NCBI GenBank assembly: GCA_964030785.1
Contig: OZ034969.1
Span: 39,051,201 to 39,115,200 of the forward strand
Direction of reading: 5' to 3'
Length of the DNA: 64,000 bases
From: Siderastrea siderea
Lineage: Eukaryota > Cnidaria > Anthozoa > Scleractinia > Rhizangiidae
Position numbers and translations under genes: made by a program. The notes beneath the pieces were generated by a model. That model was not told where the DNA came from, did not search any database, and saw nothing but the letters and a program-made list of their open reading frames with translations. Below are positions 46,789-60,700 of this stretch, piece after piece (the stretch's first letter is position 1; every line of letters starts with the position of its first letter).

Positions 46789-49700
46789 ATGGTGATGTCT
46801 TGGAGCAATTTTGAAGATCTCAAGGTAATATCTTGTATTAAGTTTTATGATTTTTATCTCTACTGAACTACATTTATACATGTAACAATTTGTTATTGAG
46901 TTGTTTAGTACAGCTGTTGGTTAATGTACACATATGACAAAAATTATTAGTTGGCCAGCAACAGGTATGCATGTACATCCTTTATACTCCAGCAATGAAA
47001 TGTTAGGTAGGTAGGAGTGCAAATTAAAGTTTTCTGTTAAATTTTTATGTGGAATTCCTTTAACCTGACCACCAACAGGGGTTTATCAGTATTTTCATGT
47101 TTTTTATTAATATTACTTACTCGGAAAGATCTTGTAGAAAGCAGTCTGAAGTCAATACTTGTATAGTTTACCAACTACAAAATATTACCTGTACCAAAAA
47201 ATTGATACGCTAGATAAATACAGTTTTGACAAAAGTGCAAATTAATAAAGCTGCAACTAAGGCAAGTTGTATTGTGGTTAGCCTGGCTTATATATAACAT
47301 TTTCAAATTTTCAGTGTCTTTGACTATGTCTTTTTCAATGTCTTTGTCTTTGGAAATGTTTGAACTACCTTAATTAGATCACGTGACTCTCCTTTAAAAC
47401 ACGTTTCTCACAATGCCGTTGCATGTAATTTTCTTTGCACTAGAAAACAAGTTATACACTATTAAATTTTAATTTGATTATCAATAATATTTTGCCTTTA
47501 TGTCCCTTTCATTGCCTGATAGAAATTTGCAAGAAAAAATGGAAATATCAAGAAAAAGAGACCTACAGTAGGTAAGTTTCAGAATAGTCATTGAGATTAA
47601 GTATACCTGTACAAATTTACATGAATTGTAATGATTCGAAACATTTTCCTAAGTTATAAAGTTTAAACCTGTAGAAGTACAGTATATGGAATTGCTAAAC
47701 GGCAGCATGTGCAGTGATTGGTCATTGGTCGTAATGGTCAGTGTATGACTTGATTCATGCATGTGATCAGGGGTCAGAGGTCAAGTTCAGATTACTGAAT
47801 TTTGAAAACTATTTTGCCTCATCACAGACAAATGTAAAACGGAAATTTGTATTTAAGGATATCGGCACCCAAAATCTTCCGAGGTTCAGATTTTTTAAAA
47901 ACTGTTGCTACAGTTAGATAATGACCAACCCATAGCATAGCTATACCCTATACCTTATACCTATGGGGGCTCAGTGGTGTAGTGGCTAGCATGTTGGACT
48001 TCAGATCTGAAGGTTGGTGGCTTGACCCCCAGTCCCTGCCATCGTGTTGTTTCCTTAGACAAGAAACTTTACAACACATTGTCTTTCTCCACCCAGGTGT
48101 ATAAAATGAGTACCAGCGACATACTGCTGGGGGTAACGCTGCAATAGACCAGCATCCCATCCAGGGGGGAGTAGTAATACTCTCAGTTGCTTCATGCTAC
48201 AGAAACTGGGATAAGCTCCAGCCGTGTGGGCCTCCTTGGCTGTTGTGTGACTTTACCTTTTAAACCTTATAACGTGCCAGAAAGGCAAAAAAAAAATTGG
48301 AGGTCATCAAGTTGATTTCAGAGATAAAGCATATTGATTTCATTTTACAACTGGGGATTTCTAGAAGTTTTGATCACTTAGGTGATACTGGCTTTGCCAG
48401 CAGGAAAACTAGCAAAATGGAGAACTCTTGAAGGCCAGTGTGTTGATTTCAACTCAAAAAGACCTAGTATTTAGTAAAATGTTGCAGCTGATGTCATTCT
48501 TTAAGGTAGAAATAGCCACACAGAAGTTTCGTCGATGGAAACGACATGATATACAATGCAGAGATGAAGTCTCAAACCACCAATTCTTCAATCTTGCAAT
48601 CATCCGATCAAAAATCCTATGCAATGACCATTACACTGCCGCATCACCTCCACTGTATCTGTGAATATTTCTTCCTCAGTGCGCATGCCTGAATGTATGA
48701 CATGGTATGACATTGCGATGTGAATTGTATGCACTTAAACTATTAGTGTTAACTGAAGTTTTCACTGAGACATCTGAAGAATATGTTTAGAAATGGCTTT
48801 AAATTGGCTAATTACATTAATTTTAAGGATAAAGTGTTTACTTAAGTTACCAGGAGAAATTCAAGTATGGCTTCATGCTATTAGTTTTGGGTCAGAAATT
48901 TTAAAAATAGTAGAGGTTAGTTTAGAAAACTGTTTGTAAACTTCTTTCAAGTTCCAGGATAATTTTGATGTTCCTCTGTTCTGAGCTGTGGGGGCACAGT
49001 GGTGGTGTAGTGGTTAGCACGTTGAACTTCAGACCTGAAGGTTGGTGGTTCAACGCCCAGTCCCTGCCATTGTGTTGTTTCCTAAGACGAGAAACTTTAC
49101 CCCTCATTGCCCCCCTCCACCCAGGTGCATAAATGAGAACTGGCGACATACTGCTGGGGAGTAACCCTGCGATGGTCTAGTATCCCATCCAGGGGGGAGT
49201 AGCAATACTCTCAGTTGCTTCATGCTACAGAAACCGGGTTAAGCTCTGGCTTGTGTGGGCTACCTTGGCTCATGAGCAACTTTACCTTTGCCTTAGTTGC
49301 GAGCTATACAGTTCTTGAATGTTTATGAAACCCTAAGGCACAGTAAACTGAAGTTTTTATCAAACAAATAGGTTCCATTTCCCTGTGGGTCTGTTACAGA
49401 TCACAAAATACATGTGATACTATGTGATCGATGCATGGTAAAGTGAAATTTTTTAGTTAATTTGACCACTCATAACTGCCCATAACTGTGGAGTCGAATT
49501 GACATGCATGTTCTGGACAGCATTTTAACAGCTGGTAAAAGCACATGATTAAAGCTGGTTTCATCTGTTGTGCCATATGCCAACATTGCAAGTGACAATC
49601 TGCAGAACTTCTTGCACAGGAGTTAATGTTATATCAAACATGAAGCATAAAAATATTGTTGCACTGTATTTGAGCTGATAGCATTTGGTTGTGGATTTAG

Positions 49701-52700
49701 TGTGTAAGTGATAACTGTGCAGATCAGCTACAGTGTATTTAACTATAATTGGTAATAGGGAAATGATTATTTAAATATAACAGATATTATATGTAAAGAT
49801 GGTAACTAAAGACAGTATTTAATTTAACAACATTAACTTATTTTCATTTGATCAATGTATAAACAGGTTGGCAAAATCCATCAGTAAGTAAAAGAAGAAG
49901 AACAGGCCGTGAATCTGTGTCTTTTGTGGTGAGTGATTTCGAACTGAATTTTAATCTCCTCTCAAAACACACCTCAGCCAAAGCTATATTAAAGAGTCAC
50001 TCTTGAGGAATGGCTGACTGGTTGCTTAATGCAGGCTGACCATTTAATATGGGTTCAACTGGTGTAGAAGAGAAATCAACTTGGTTTGAAGAAAGGCCCA
50101 CACAAGAACATTGAAGTGACCACAAAGTATTATATACAAAAAAAGTCATGTGCCATTCTTTGCATTTTGTGAAGAGAAATTACAGAACTTGATCTGTTAA
50201 ATTCCCATAAGCATAATACTGTAAAAATTCAAAAGAACTCGCTGGTACTTTGGAAAAAGGAACTGTGTTAACTTAAAATAGGTATCAAGGGGACAAGTTT
50301 ACAGTGACTTAAGAGAGAGCTTTTTGGGACTTTTTAACTCAATGCTTTATTAAGCTTAAAATGCTTTTGAAAGGTGACTGCTTGATACAGCTGTATTTTT
50401 GTTGGCTATGTCGTGGCTCAACTTTTATTTTCCTATGTTTTGTGCTCATTATCATGTACAATACTATGTGCAAAAACAAAGGAAATTTAAAAAATTGAAC
50501 CGAGGACAGAATTGAACCACAACAGCTATACTACGTAGAGAAAGTCAACAATGAAATAACGTAAGGGTCTGTTAAAAATTTTATAATTAAAATTATTGAA
50601 CAAACTATGGATTTAAGTTAAGTACCATTACTTAATACTATACTTCTGGATTTTTGCTCAGCAGTCCAGCAATGAAAGTGGTGAGATTGAGGGGTTTTCA
50701 ACTGATGAAGAGAGAGAGGATGATCTTTTGGACTGTGACTCAGATTCTGTACCAAAGTAAGAACTCTTATTAAAAGCACCTGCATAAAAAGTACTAAGTC
50801 TTTTACTTTTACTTGTTAATCATGATCAGTAGTTTTGTAGGATAGGTAATTATAAAATACAGAGAATGGAATCAAACATCTCACATACCTGAGTCCTGAT
50901 TAATTTTTTGGTTGGCATATTAAAGTCCAGTACATTAATTTTGGTCAGTAGCTCCAAACATACATTTCACAAATTAAAAACTAAATTTTTGCTTCAAAGG
51001 AAATAGTGAAATGGAATATCATAGCTTCATACATTTACAAGGAAAAAAATGGCCATTCCACATTTCACACTATAGAAGCATGACAGTTGTTGAGATTATT
51101 AAATTTATTTACCTTTATACCACGGCCTCAGAAAAGGCAAATTATTTCTGCTGAGCTGTTCTTTCTCGTTGTGGTTTTGTCATAATTTTGTTTAAGAGCT
51201 TTGACAAGCTGCTAAAGTCATTGTGTTAAGTAATTAATTTGACTTGCATGAGGAATAAGAGGTACATTACCATGCCATTAAATTTCATTGAACGCTGTCA
51301 TCATGCACCTCCATTGTTTTCAGGACAAGCAACATAATATTCTGTTGTTTGTTTCTTTGTATCCTTGACCAATCCTGTGAGGCATTTCAAGAGGTGTGAG
51401 GTGCCTGCTGCACACACTTGAAGCTACATGTACTGTCATTAATTTTAGTTTGTTTGCATTGGCTTCTTTCTTTTACAAACTATTAAAAAACTCTATGTCA
51501 GTATCTGAGGTGACTGACTGACTGTTTTTTGTTTTGTTTTGAAGGAATGTGCTGAGTAGGCCTTTTGTTAAGAGAAAGTATTCAAAAGTAAGTTTGTTAT
51601 TAAGTTATTTGTGCAAAAGTGCATTGTGTATGGTGTCAAATGAAATACAGTGTACAATGGACCCTGAACAAAAACACTGAATTATGGAGGTGTAGTTTTA
51701 AAAATGAGAATTGTTTATTATACCACCATATGGCCCTGCCCGTGCAATTCTATAGAAAGCACACTAGCAAGTTGACGTGTTTACATTTAGGGCCGGATGG
51801 TTGACACAAGCCATTCCTGCAAAAGACATCTGGCCTCTGCACATGTCATCTTTTCATTTTTCGCACACACATTTTAACGTTCATTGAGTATTCACAAGCA
51901 TCTTTTCGAAATCTTCCAATAAAATCAAGCATAAAATGACGTCAAGCCAAATATTTTCATATCCAACCCTCAGACCTGCCACTTAGTCAATAATGGCATA
52001 ATATTTTTTGGAAAGTAACCCAAAGATGTTCAGTTTGTGTTGAATGGTATTGCAGTGGTTTGTCATACATGTACCATAATTATATGACTTGAAGCTGAGT
52101 CTTTCTTCTCTAAACTAAGTGCAGCATATGATATGAAGACAATGGTGGTCATTCCCACTGTTTTTTTCATAATAACTTAACATTCAAAGTGGTTTCATTT
52201 TTTGTTCATTTGTCCCAGAGGCGAACCCTCTCAGATGTAAGGAGTTCTACTAAAGTAGATTCCAGTAGACATGTTGGAACAGTGCAAATAGGAAAGGAAC
52301 TGGGAGATTGCAAAAGCTGTGAATTTCCTGATGGGGCTTATGAACTACTGCAATATTCTAAACCACCCAACGAAGAAGTAGAAATAAATTGGTGTGCAAG
52401 TGATGATGAAGGTACTATACAGAGCTCTTGCAAGATCCTGTTTCTTGTAGGGGTTATTGGTCATAAATGTACTGTGTGCTTGCAGAATTTGATTTGGCTT
52501 TAGCTAGCACAATGGCATTTGGAAACCAGCTTTCAATCAATAGGAAACAACATGGGGAACCACATAGCAGTTATTTAAATAGACCAACATACTATTGGTG
52601 GGGGGGGGGGGGTATTTTGATAATGTGTGTGAGTTTCTCCAGGGCCACATGCATCAGAATTAACACCAAGGCACACACAAAAAACTCTTTTACATTGGTG

Positions 52701-54706
52701 GGTGTGAACCCATGACCTTGGCAGGATTTGAACATTGAGGTTGTAAGTTTTGTTGATGAGAGTTTAACTCCAGTAGCCCTTCCCTGTTCTTATTATTCTA
52801 TATAGAAAGTGAAAGTGGAACTAGATGTGACTCACCTGCTTGAACAAATGCCTGAAAATTTGTAATTTTACTCTGATCTGAATTTACAAGAAACATATGG
52901 GAAGTTACATCACATGGCTAATTGACTTTTGCCTAACAAAGCCGGTATGAGTCTTTTAGAGAACTGAAAAAAAAACTGTGATTGACTGATGAGAGCTACA
53001 TGTGTATGGCTCCTACCAAAATGATGCTAGGACTAAATATCCAAGTCTAGATTCCTTCTCTTGTTTTGATCTGTAGAATTGCCCCATGTATTCTCTGATG
53101 GATCTGAGAGTGGCATTACTGAAACAAAGTTGTTATCAAAGCATCCAGGACTGAAATCATCTCAAGAAAATGCAGCATTACAAGGGACAAATAATGGCAC
53201 TAGTGCATCTGTAAGTTAATCACAGCAGTGTTTTAATTTACCTAAGTACAGGTGCCTCAAAATTCTCTGTGGTAGAATGTGAACGTATTGTAACAGGATT
53301 CATTTTGTAACAAACACATTATGTGCAACTTCCATAACAATTGTGAGCTAGAGAAACTGACATGTTACTTGGATTGATTTTTTGCTAGCAAGTGTTTCGG
53401 GATATTGTAACCACAATCTAACTAATCAAGTGGTAACCATTTTGGAAGCCCACAGCAAGTGTTTTTTTTGACAAATATATATATTAAATTAAATTTGTTT
53501 GGCTGTGCCCTTAACTAGAAAACCTGTCAGACAGACAAAAGAACATCAAAGCAGAATTTAGTTTCTGCAGACAGGCTGTTCAAGAAAAATCTATGTGTTT
53601 TCAAACAGGTCTTGGGCAGATTGCATTATTTTTAGCCAACATACTCTTAGAAAAGCAAAATTTTGTTGTATATTTCATTAATAGTTCTTTAAGACTGAAT
53701 TATGAACAGATAGTACCTACTTCAGACCATGTTAATAAAGTATTAGAATAAACAGAGGAAAGGCATGCTTTCATACACACCAAATGAACAATAAATTTGT
53801 ACACTTAAAGTTCTTAATATCATTTTTGCGTCCATCTGCATTTTGACCATTCACTATACTGTAATTATTACTTTACCAAGGGAGAAGTTATAAGTGACTT
53901 TCAATCAGATCAAGAGAGTTCACAGGTTGGTTTATTTTATTAAAGTGTTTGTTTTTTTAATGCTATTAAGGTAAGCAAACATTTCAGAAATTACACTGCT
54001 GGTATTGAATCAGGATTTAAACAATTATTGTAACTGTTACAGCCCATCCCACCCGCTGTGGAAGGGTGGTTAAGAAATGTGAGAGACTGGACTTGTGACT
54101 ATGATTAACACTACCCTAGTTAGGTAGCTTTGTAATTCACATGCCCTTGTTCGCGTCCTTCGTGGCTCATAAGTCAAAGTGCCGTAATCCCACTCGGACG
54201 TCTAAGTTGTATCTCAATGTCAAACAGTGATTAAACGTTATGTTGAGGGGAAAGCTTAATGTTTCGTCGAGTTTCCTAACAGTAACATTTGAATTCAGAA
54301 AAATCAGGAAATGGTTATCTTACTAGATACAAGACAAACAGTAAATTACTGAATGCACAATTTGCAGGGGATTTAGCTGTGCTGACAAGCATCCGCATGG
54401 TTTTTAATTATTTCCACACACTTGTCCACACAGCTTTTCCCTGCACACTGTCTACATGTAAGGCAGTAGGAACAATTTGCAGACAAATATTTCTACTTCA
54501 CAGGAGTCGCTGTCAGCTGATATCTCTACCCCCACCCCTACCCCAGTGAGTCCTGTGGTTGTTGGTACTCCAAGGACTGCTAGTGAATGGCTTAAACAAG
54601 TTCAACAGAAATCACCCCAGAAGAGTGAAGATGACAAGTCCCCTGAGGGAAGGGGTGCTGGGATCAATCAGTGTGATTCTGCTAAGAAGAAAAGAAAGTT
54701 TGTTAG
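46789..54706 (+). CDS. SPIDR: SPIDR N-terminal exons 1-9 (disordered acidic region)
   Basis: Nine small exons with strictly matching phases, none recognisable alone. They encode a basic start (MVMSWSNFEDLKKF, KRRRTGRESVSF), an acidic stretch (EGFSTDEEREDDLLDCDSDS), a segment EVEINWCASDDE that parallels human LQFIDWEIDSD, and an S/T/P-rich part (STPTPTPVSP) with TASEWLKQVQQ. Exon 4 has a tandem acceptor CAGCAG (50659-50664), so a one-glutamine isoform difference is possible. Exon 8 is only 45 bases. The exon 1 border extends left to an acceptor at 46769. Confidence 0.75.
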
Positions 54707-54730
54707 GTAAGAAGATCGCATGTTATAAAT

Positions 54731-54761
<31 letters not shown>

Positions 54762-57700
54762 TCAGGCAGTCAGTCAGTCATTCAGTCAATCAGTCAGTCA
54801 ATCAGTTATACTACTAGTGCCCATCTAGGAGAATCATTTCCATAAGCAGCTGTGGACACTTTTTCTGCTCTCTCTGGAGGTTCCCATTTATGGAAGCTTT
54901 GACTGTAGTGCCAGTAAAGATGTCTTGTTGTTGTTGTTGTTGTTGTTGTAACAAATAAATGTCACAGTTGATTCCACACTTTTACCCCAAGTTCTGGTCC
55001 CTGATCTGAAAAGCATAATTATAGAAAAATTTACAGCCTGATCGCTGAACCCTGAAAGAATATGCTAATCCCAGTGAGGCTTGTCATGGCTTGTGATCCC
55101 ACATCCAGGGTTGTACTCCCTGATACCATTCTGCCAAACCCTGATCCCACCCCACCCACTGATCCCTAATACCCCCCATTAAAACCAGCCCTGATCTCAC
55201 CTCCACTTAACCCTGATCCTACCACACTACCACACTAAACTGTGACCCCACCCCACTAAACCGTGATCCCACCCCACTAAACCGTGATCCCACCTGACAA
55301 AGCTGTGATCCCACCTTACTAAACCCCAATCTCACTGCACTAAACCCTGATCCCACCCCACGAAACCCTGATCCCACCCAACAAAGCTCTGATCCTACCC
55401 CACTAAACTGTGATCCCAGTGACCCCACTAAACCGTGATCCCACCCCACTAAACCGTGATCCCCCCAACAAAGCTCTGATCTCACTGCACTAACCCTGAT
55501 TCCACCCAACAAAGCTCTGACTCCATCCCACTAAACCTGATCCCACCCCACTGATACCTAATCCCATAAAGTATCTCATTTATAATCCTGGCTTTGAAAT
55601 AAGAGTGACTAATATGGCTCCATGCACAGAAAATAAAAGCAAAGCATATACCCGTAATTCCTTTGTGTATTTTTCTATTCTCTCCATAGTTTGTTAGAGG
55701 TATATATGTGCTGAATCACAGGGTATTCTGGTGTCTTTTGTTTGTCAGGTCTGGCCTAGCTGAGCAGCTGAAACACATCATTTCAAGAGAGAAGTCAGAG
55801 AAGGCATTTTGGAATCACAGAGTTGCAAACACAGAAAAGAAACACACAGGTTCATATTTTTGGCAGAAACATGTTATCAAAATTTACCAGTAAATGTTAT
55901 TTAAGAGGCTGTGACTTTTTGATACATATGTTTTGACCAAAAATAATATGCTGTTACACAAATGTGTTACTTAGAGATGTTTGCACTTATTCTGTATCCT
56001 TGCTTAACACTTTGAGAGGGGACTACAGGTCTGGCATTGCTGCTAAGGGAGTTTTGTAGATGGAATTTTGACATACCGGTATGCTATTTTGCAGCATTTT
56101 GTGCCACTAGATTGGTGAAATGTATGAGGATGAACATCTAAATTTTGAAAATGGACGTTGAGCATACATAGCTTAGGCAAGTCCCCAACTGCGCATTAGA
56201 AAGAAAATTCCCTCAAACTTGGAGGAAAGGAGGTAGAATTAAAATGTTTTTTGCAGAATGGAGATAATCCACCTTCTTTATAATCTGACATCTGCAATTA
56301 CTGTTATTACAAAGAACAGAAAAACTACAGTACAAAATATACAAATATACCTACCGGTATTTATGATATCATATCTTGTATAATAATTTGAATTTCAAGA
56401 AATCAATACGTAGCGTTTTGCATATTGACGGTCATTAAATGCTTGCACCGTTTTCAATAACCTAAACTGTATGCCATTTGAGTTTTAGGCATTTTTCTGT
56501 TCACTGAAGTTATGTGACCTGCCAAATAGCGTTGTGACTCGAGAATCTTGAAAACCTTTCCCATGGAACAAATGTCACCAAGCAGCTTATCTGTAGAAGT
56601 AAGGGTTTCCAATAGCTTAAAACTAAAATTAGGGCTAAATGGAATTCTTCTACCACCAGTAATGAAAGTCAAAAGTTAACACAAAGATTTCAAAACTCAT
56701 CCTAGTTCCTTTCTCAAAGTGGAGGCTCATTTTGATTATGAGGTTTAATTATATTCTCGTAAACTGGTGCCAATTGATAGCCCTGGTTGTAATTGATGGA
56801 TGGAAAATTTCACCAGGTATGGAGTGCCTCGGGTATTTTTCTGGAGAAGAGATGGCTATCCTGATCAATGATGCAAACATTCTCCCAGTCAATGGATTGG
56901 TTGGTTTGGGTGGTGTGTTCAGAAATGGCCGACTTGCCATCAGATTCAAACACTGCAGCCAAATTAGGGCATTTTCCCCACTTCTTACCTCAGCCATCCT
57001 TGATGATTTCATGCCTTCTGTTGGCTGTAGAGACCAATCTTTGAGACACAGGCCTTGGGGGTAGCTGGGGCAGACATGGAGCCTCTGGGCTGCTAAAGCC
57101 TTCCTTCCCTTGGACTTTTCTTCAGCAACTTGTCGTCTAGAACTTAAAAAACGCTTTGCAGCTCTAACTGTCATTAAGTTACTTGTTACAATATACACTG
57201 TATATTCATGCGATCAGTTACTTTTAACAAGGCAAAGGTCCTTGAAACAAACCCATTCCACTTTTTATCATAACACCTTTAGATTATCACAGTTTTATTA
57301 CACTGAGCCTGTTGCAACATATCAACCAATTTACAGGTGCGTCCCTACAGAAGGATGGGTCTGTAACCTTCCAGATCTTATGTGACCAGCCTCAGGGCTC
57401 TGTTCATCTCACACAATGTTGTGTGTTGAGCAAAGACAGTAGCAGCCCCAAAGATTTCCAACAGAGACTTGTGTTTGTACTGTTTACTTGTGAGACATGG
57501 AAGCAGTTGACATTGCAAGTTGGAGCCACAGTAAATATTAATCCGCCATGGTAAGTTTAATATAATACTGATGGATCATAAACTATAAATTTTACCAGTA
57601 TAAATCTGTAATATCCTATAAGATCGTTTTGGGGTCATAGATGAAGATCCTAGGGAAGTTTCCATAAGTTTCTTTTGCAGTTCCTTTAAGATCCTTGACT

Positions 57701-60700
57701 AAGGGGATCTTTCAAAGGTTTTTCACATGTCTACACAGCCTAATGCAAGCATAAGTTTGGCAAAATAAAAAAATAATGACGTGATCGTCGCATAATGCTC
57801 TGGAAAGCTTCTTCCAAGCTATCTCATTATAAGTGTTTGCATCAGGCCTTTTGAAAACATACCAGCAGTATTCTAAAATATTGCGTTCATAAAATTGCCT
57901 GTGAAATGTTAGATGTTGCATACCCATTTTACATAGCCTTGTACAAAACAGCTGGCCTAATCGGAACACGCATAAACAGACCAAAATTTTATGAATGTTA
58001 TTTTTTATTATGAGAAATGATAAAAATAGGGCAGAAACACGACGTTTTCAAGGCGAAAAAAAAAAGACTTTTCCTTTCTTTTTCATTTGGTAAACACCTT
58101 TAGACGATGAGTGACTTATCTTTGCTTTAATGTTGATGCACTCTTTTAAATGTAGCTTTTAACCATTTAGCTAGGAAATTCTTGCAACAACAAATTTTTT
58201 ACGATTGTAATGTGAAAAGTGGACGTCTAAAAAACTGCTTACCGTGGAAATTTTCTGTAATGAAGAATAGCATGCAAAAACCAAGTCCAGTAACTGGCTG
58301 TTATTTTTGGTTGTTGTTGATCAACAGGCAGAAGTTGGAAATCCCAGGTGTTCCCTGCCCTGTGTTGCTGTGTACTTACTTCTGTGAGAAACAACCTGCC
58401 GATCAGTCACCTGCTGTGGACGTACAATCGATCAAAGGTTATCACACTTGAAATTTAGTGCTCTCAAAACTCGCCAGATCATTGTGGGGTGACATAAATT
58501 ATAAATGTAGGTGCACGGAACTTTCGGTAAGAGTCTGTGGCTGGCTCTTGTGACCGGCTGTATCACATGCTAAGTACATCAGCTGCTTTCTTTGAGACTT
58601 TCTAGTGATACCTGACCTGTATGAGCTGTCTACTTTACAATTATTTACTTTTTGTGGCACAGTGAAACCTACTGAAAACTCTTGGGGTGGTAACTGTATA
58701 ATAAAGCTTTACAGCAATCTGTAAAACGCAGTTAATGGCGCTAGACGAACTTAAGCCTGTGTTGTTACCTTGTAACTAGATTAACTCACGTAAGATGTAC
58801 GTGACATGAATGTACCATTATTCCCCTTCTCTTCATGAATGTACAATGGCGTACAATGGGGATTCACTGATCAATGTTGCAATATTGTCTGGTAGTTTTA
58901 CATCAAACGCTCTGTATGGTTAAAAACATAAATATCGCCATTCATGTCTCGTTCGAGCACTGCATGAGTTTACTTTATGCATGGTACCTTATTCACTATT
59001 GGTCTAGTTTGCGACGTCTGTCTAGGTATAAAAGGCCTAGTTTAGTTCCAAAGTCACATTCACTAGCTGTCTTGCTAACTGTAAGGTTTTCCAAAGTTCT
59101 TCTCATTAATTCCTGCTGAATAAGAGCCAGTGAAATATTTTTAATCCTCTTTTTTTCAAACACAGGTGGAACAGTAATTCCATTAGTGCATGGATCACCT
59201 TCCAAGTCATCTCTAGTACAATCACCAAAAAAGGTAAGGACTGAAACAGTTACAACAGTATAACTTAAACTGTTGTACTGAAAACAGCAAAGACTTTGTT
59301 GCTTTCCTACTGAACTGAAGTCGAATTATAATTGTTAGTTACCTGCCATTCAATGACATGCAAACTCTTAATTCAAGACGACCAGGATTGCGTTTTTCTC
59401 TAAGTTAGCTCTTTGAGGTCAAAGGTCGTGTCTATGATTGGTTGATTTTGATCGTGTTTGTAGCATTCAGTACTTTCATAGTCACAGTACACTCACGCCA
59501 TCTATGTATGTATGCATGTCTTGACTATAGTATGCGACTTGCTCACGTCATGTCTACAACACAAATCGTGTCGTCTACAGCAGCCTTCACACGACAAACC
59601 AATGTTGGCTAACTCGTGTTGGCAAAACTCAAATTTCTGTGTGTGAACGACACAACACCATGTTCGAAAACTGTTGGAAAAAGTTGTCGAGAATAGAGAC
59701 AAGTTCTATTTCTCGGCAACAGTTTGCCAACATGTTGTTCTGTCGTTCACACAAACCAATTTGAGTTTGCCAACACAAGTTGGCCAACATTAATTTGACG
59801 TGTGAAGGCCGCTTAAATCAGACCTACTACACTTCACGACAGTCGCACACAATACGAAAAATGTCGTAGGATTTTGAAACGAGTGTCAGTGCGAGATAGC
59901 TGGGTTCGAGATATCGGGGGGCGCTGAATTTGGTTGTCGACATCTAAACTATTATTGATGTCAGGTTTTTGGTTTTTAAGTTCGCAGTTTGCTTGTTTTT
60001 GAAACCCATGGTGAAAGAAGTAACTCAAGGCACACTTGATCTGACTATCGTAATAAGTCTAATGCGGACACGCCTAAGGATGGTTAAAAAGCTATATTAA
60101 TTTCTCGATGTCAGTGGCTTTCAGCTTTAGGTAATATTTTCCTATCTAGGGATTCAAGCCTTCAAAGTTACTGTTTGGCAATGCTGCAGATACATGTGTA
60201 ACTCAAAAGAAAACAACTTTGTCATCACTAACTACAGTAGCACCAACCACTTCAGCCAACAGCAGCAGACCACAGACATCCATACTGAATGCAATAGAGT
60301 CCTGTGGGGGGTACAGTGGGGCAGTGGTCACTTTACAGTGTCTGGTCCAGAGAGTCTACTGCAAGAGATTTAGAGTTACCAAGGATACCAATAACAGGTA
60401 TGGTGATCCATTAAAAAATGTAAATATGGCTGTTATGTATATTGTATTTTGTCAAGTAATAGCTGGGGCAATTATTTTTTTCTGATCCAGGCGAAGGCTT
60501 TTAGATATTGATATAAATACTGTATTTGGTCAAATAATAGCAGGGGTAATTATTATTTTAATCTGATCCAGGAGAAGGCTTTTTGTATTTTGAAAAATTT
60601 TCTGAGAAGAGAATTCTTTTTTAAGAGGGCAATTACTCCAGGCACAGCCGGTGCTCGAGGAAGACCATGCATCTTAACTTATTACACAGGTGTATGTGAA

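Noticed and set aside
55219..55512. 97-codon minus-strand frame rich in Gly/Ser/Val
   Set aside because: It is only the translation of the 21 bp minisatellite.
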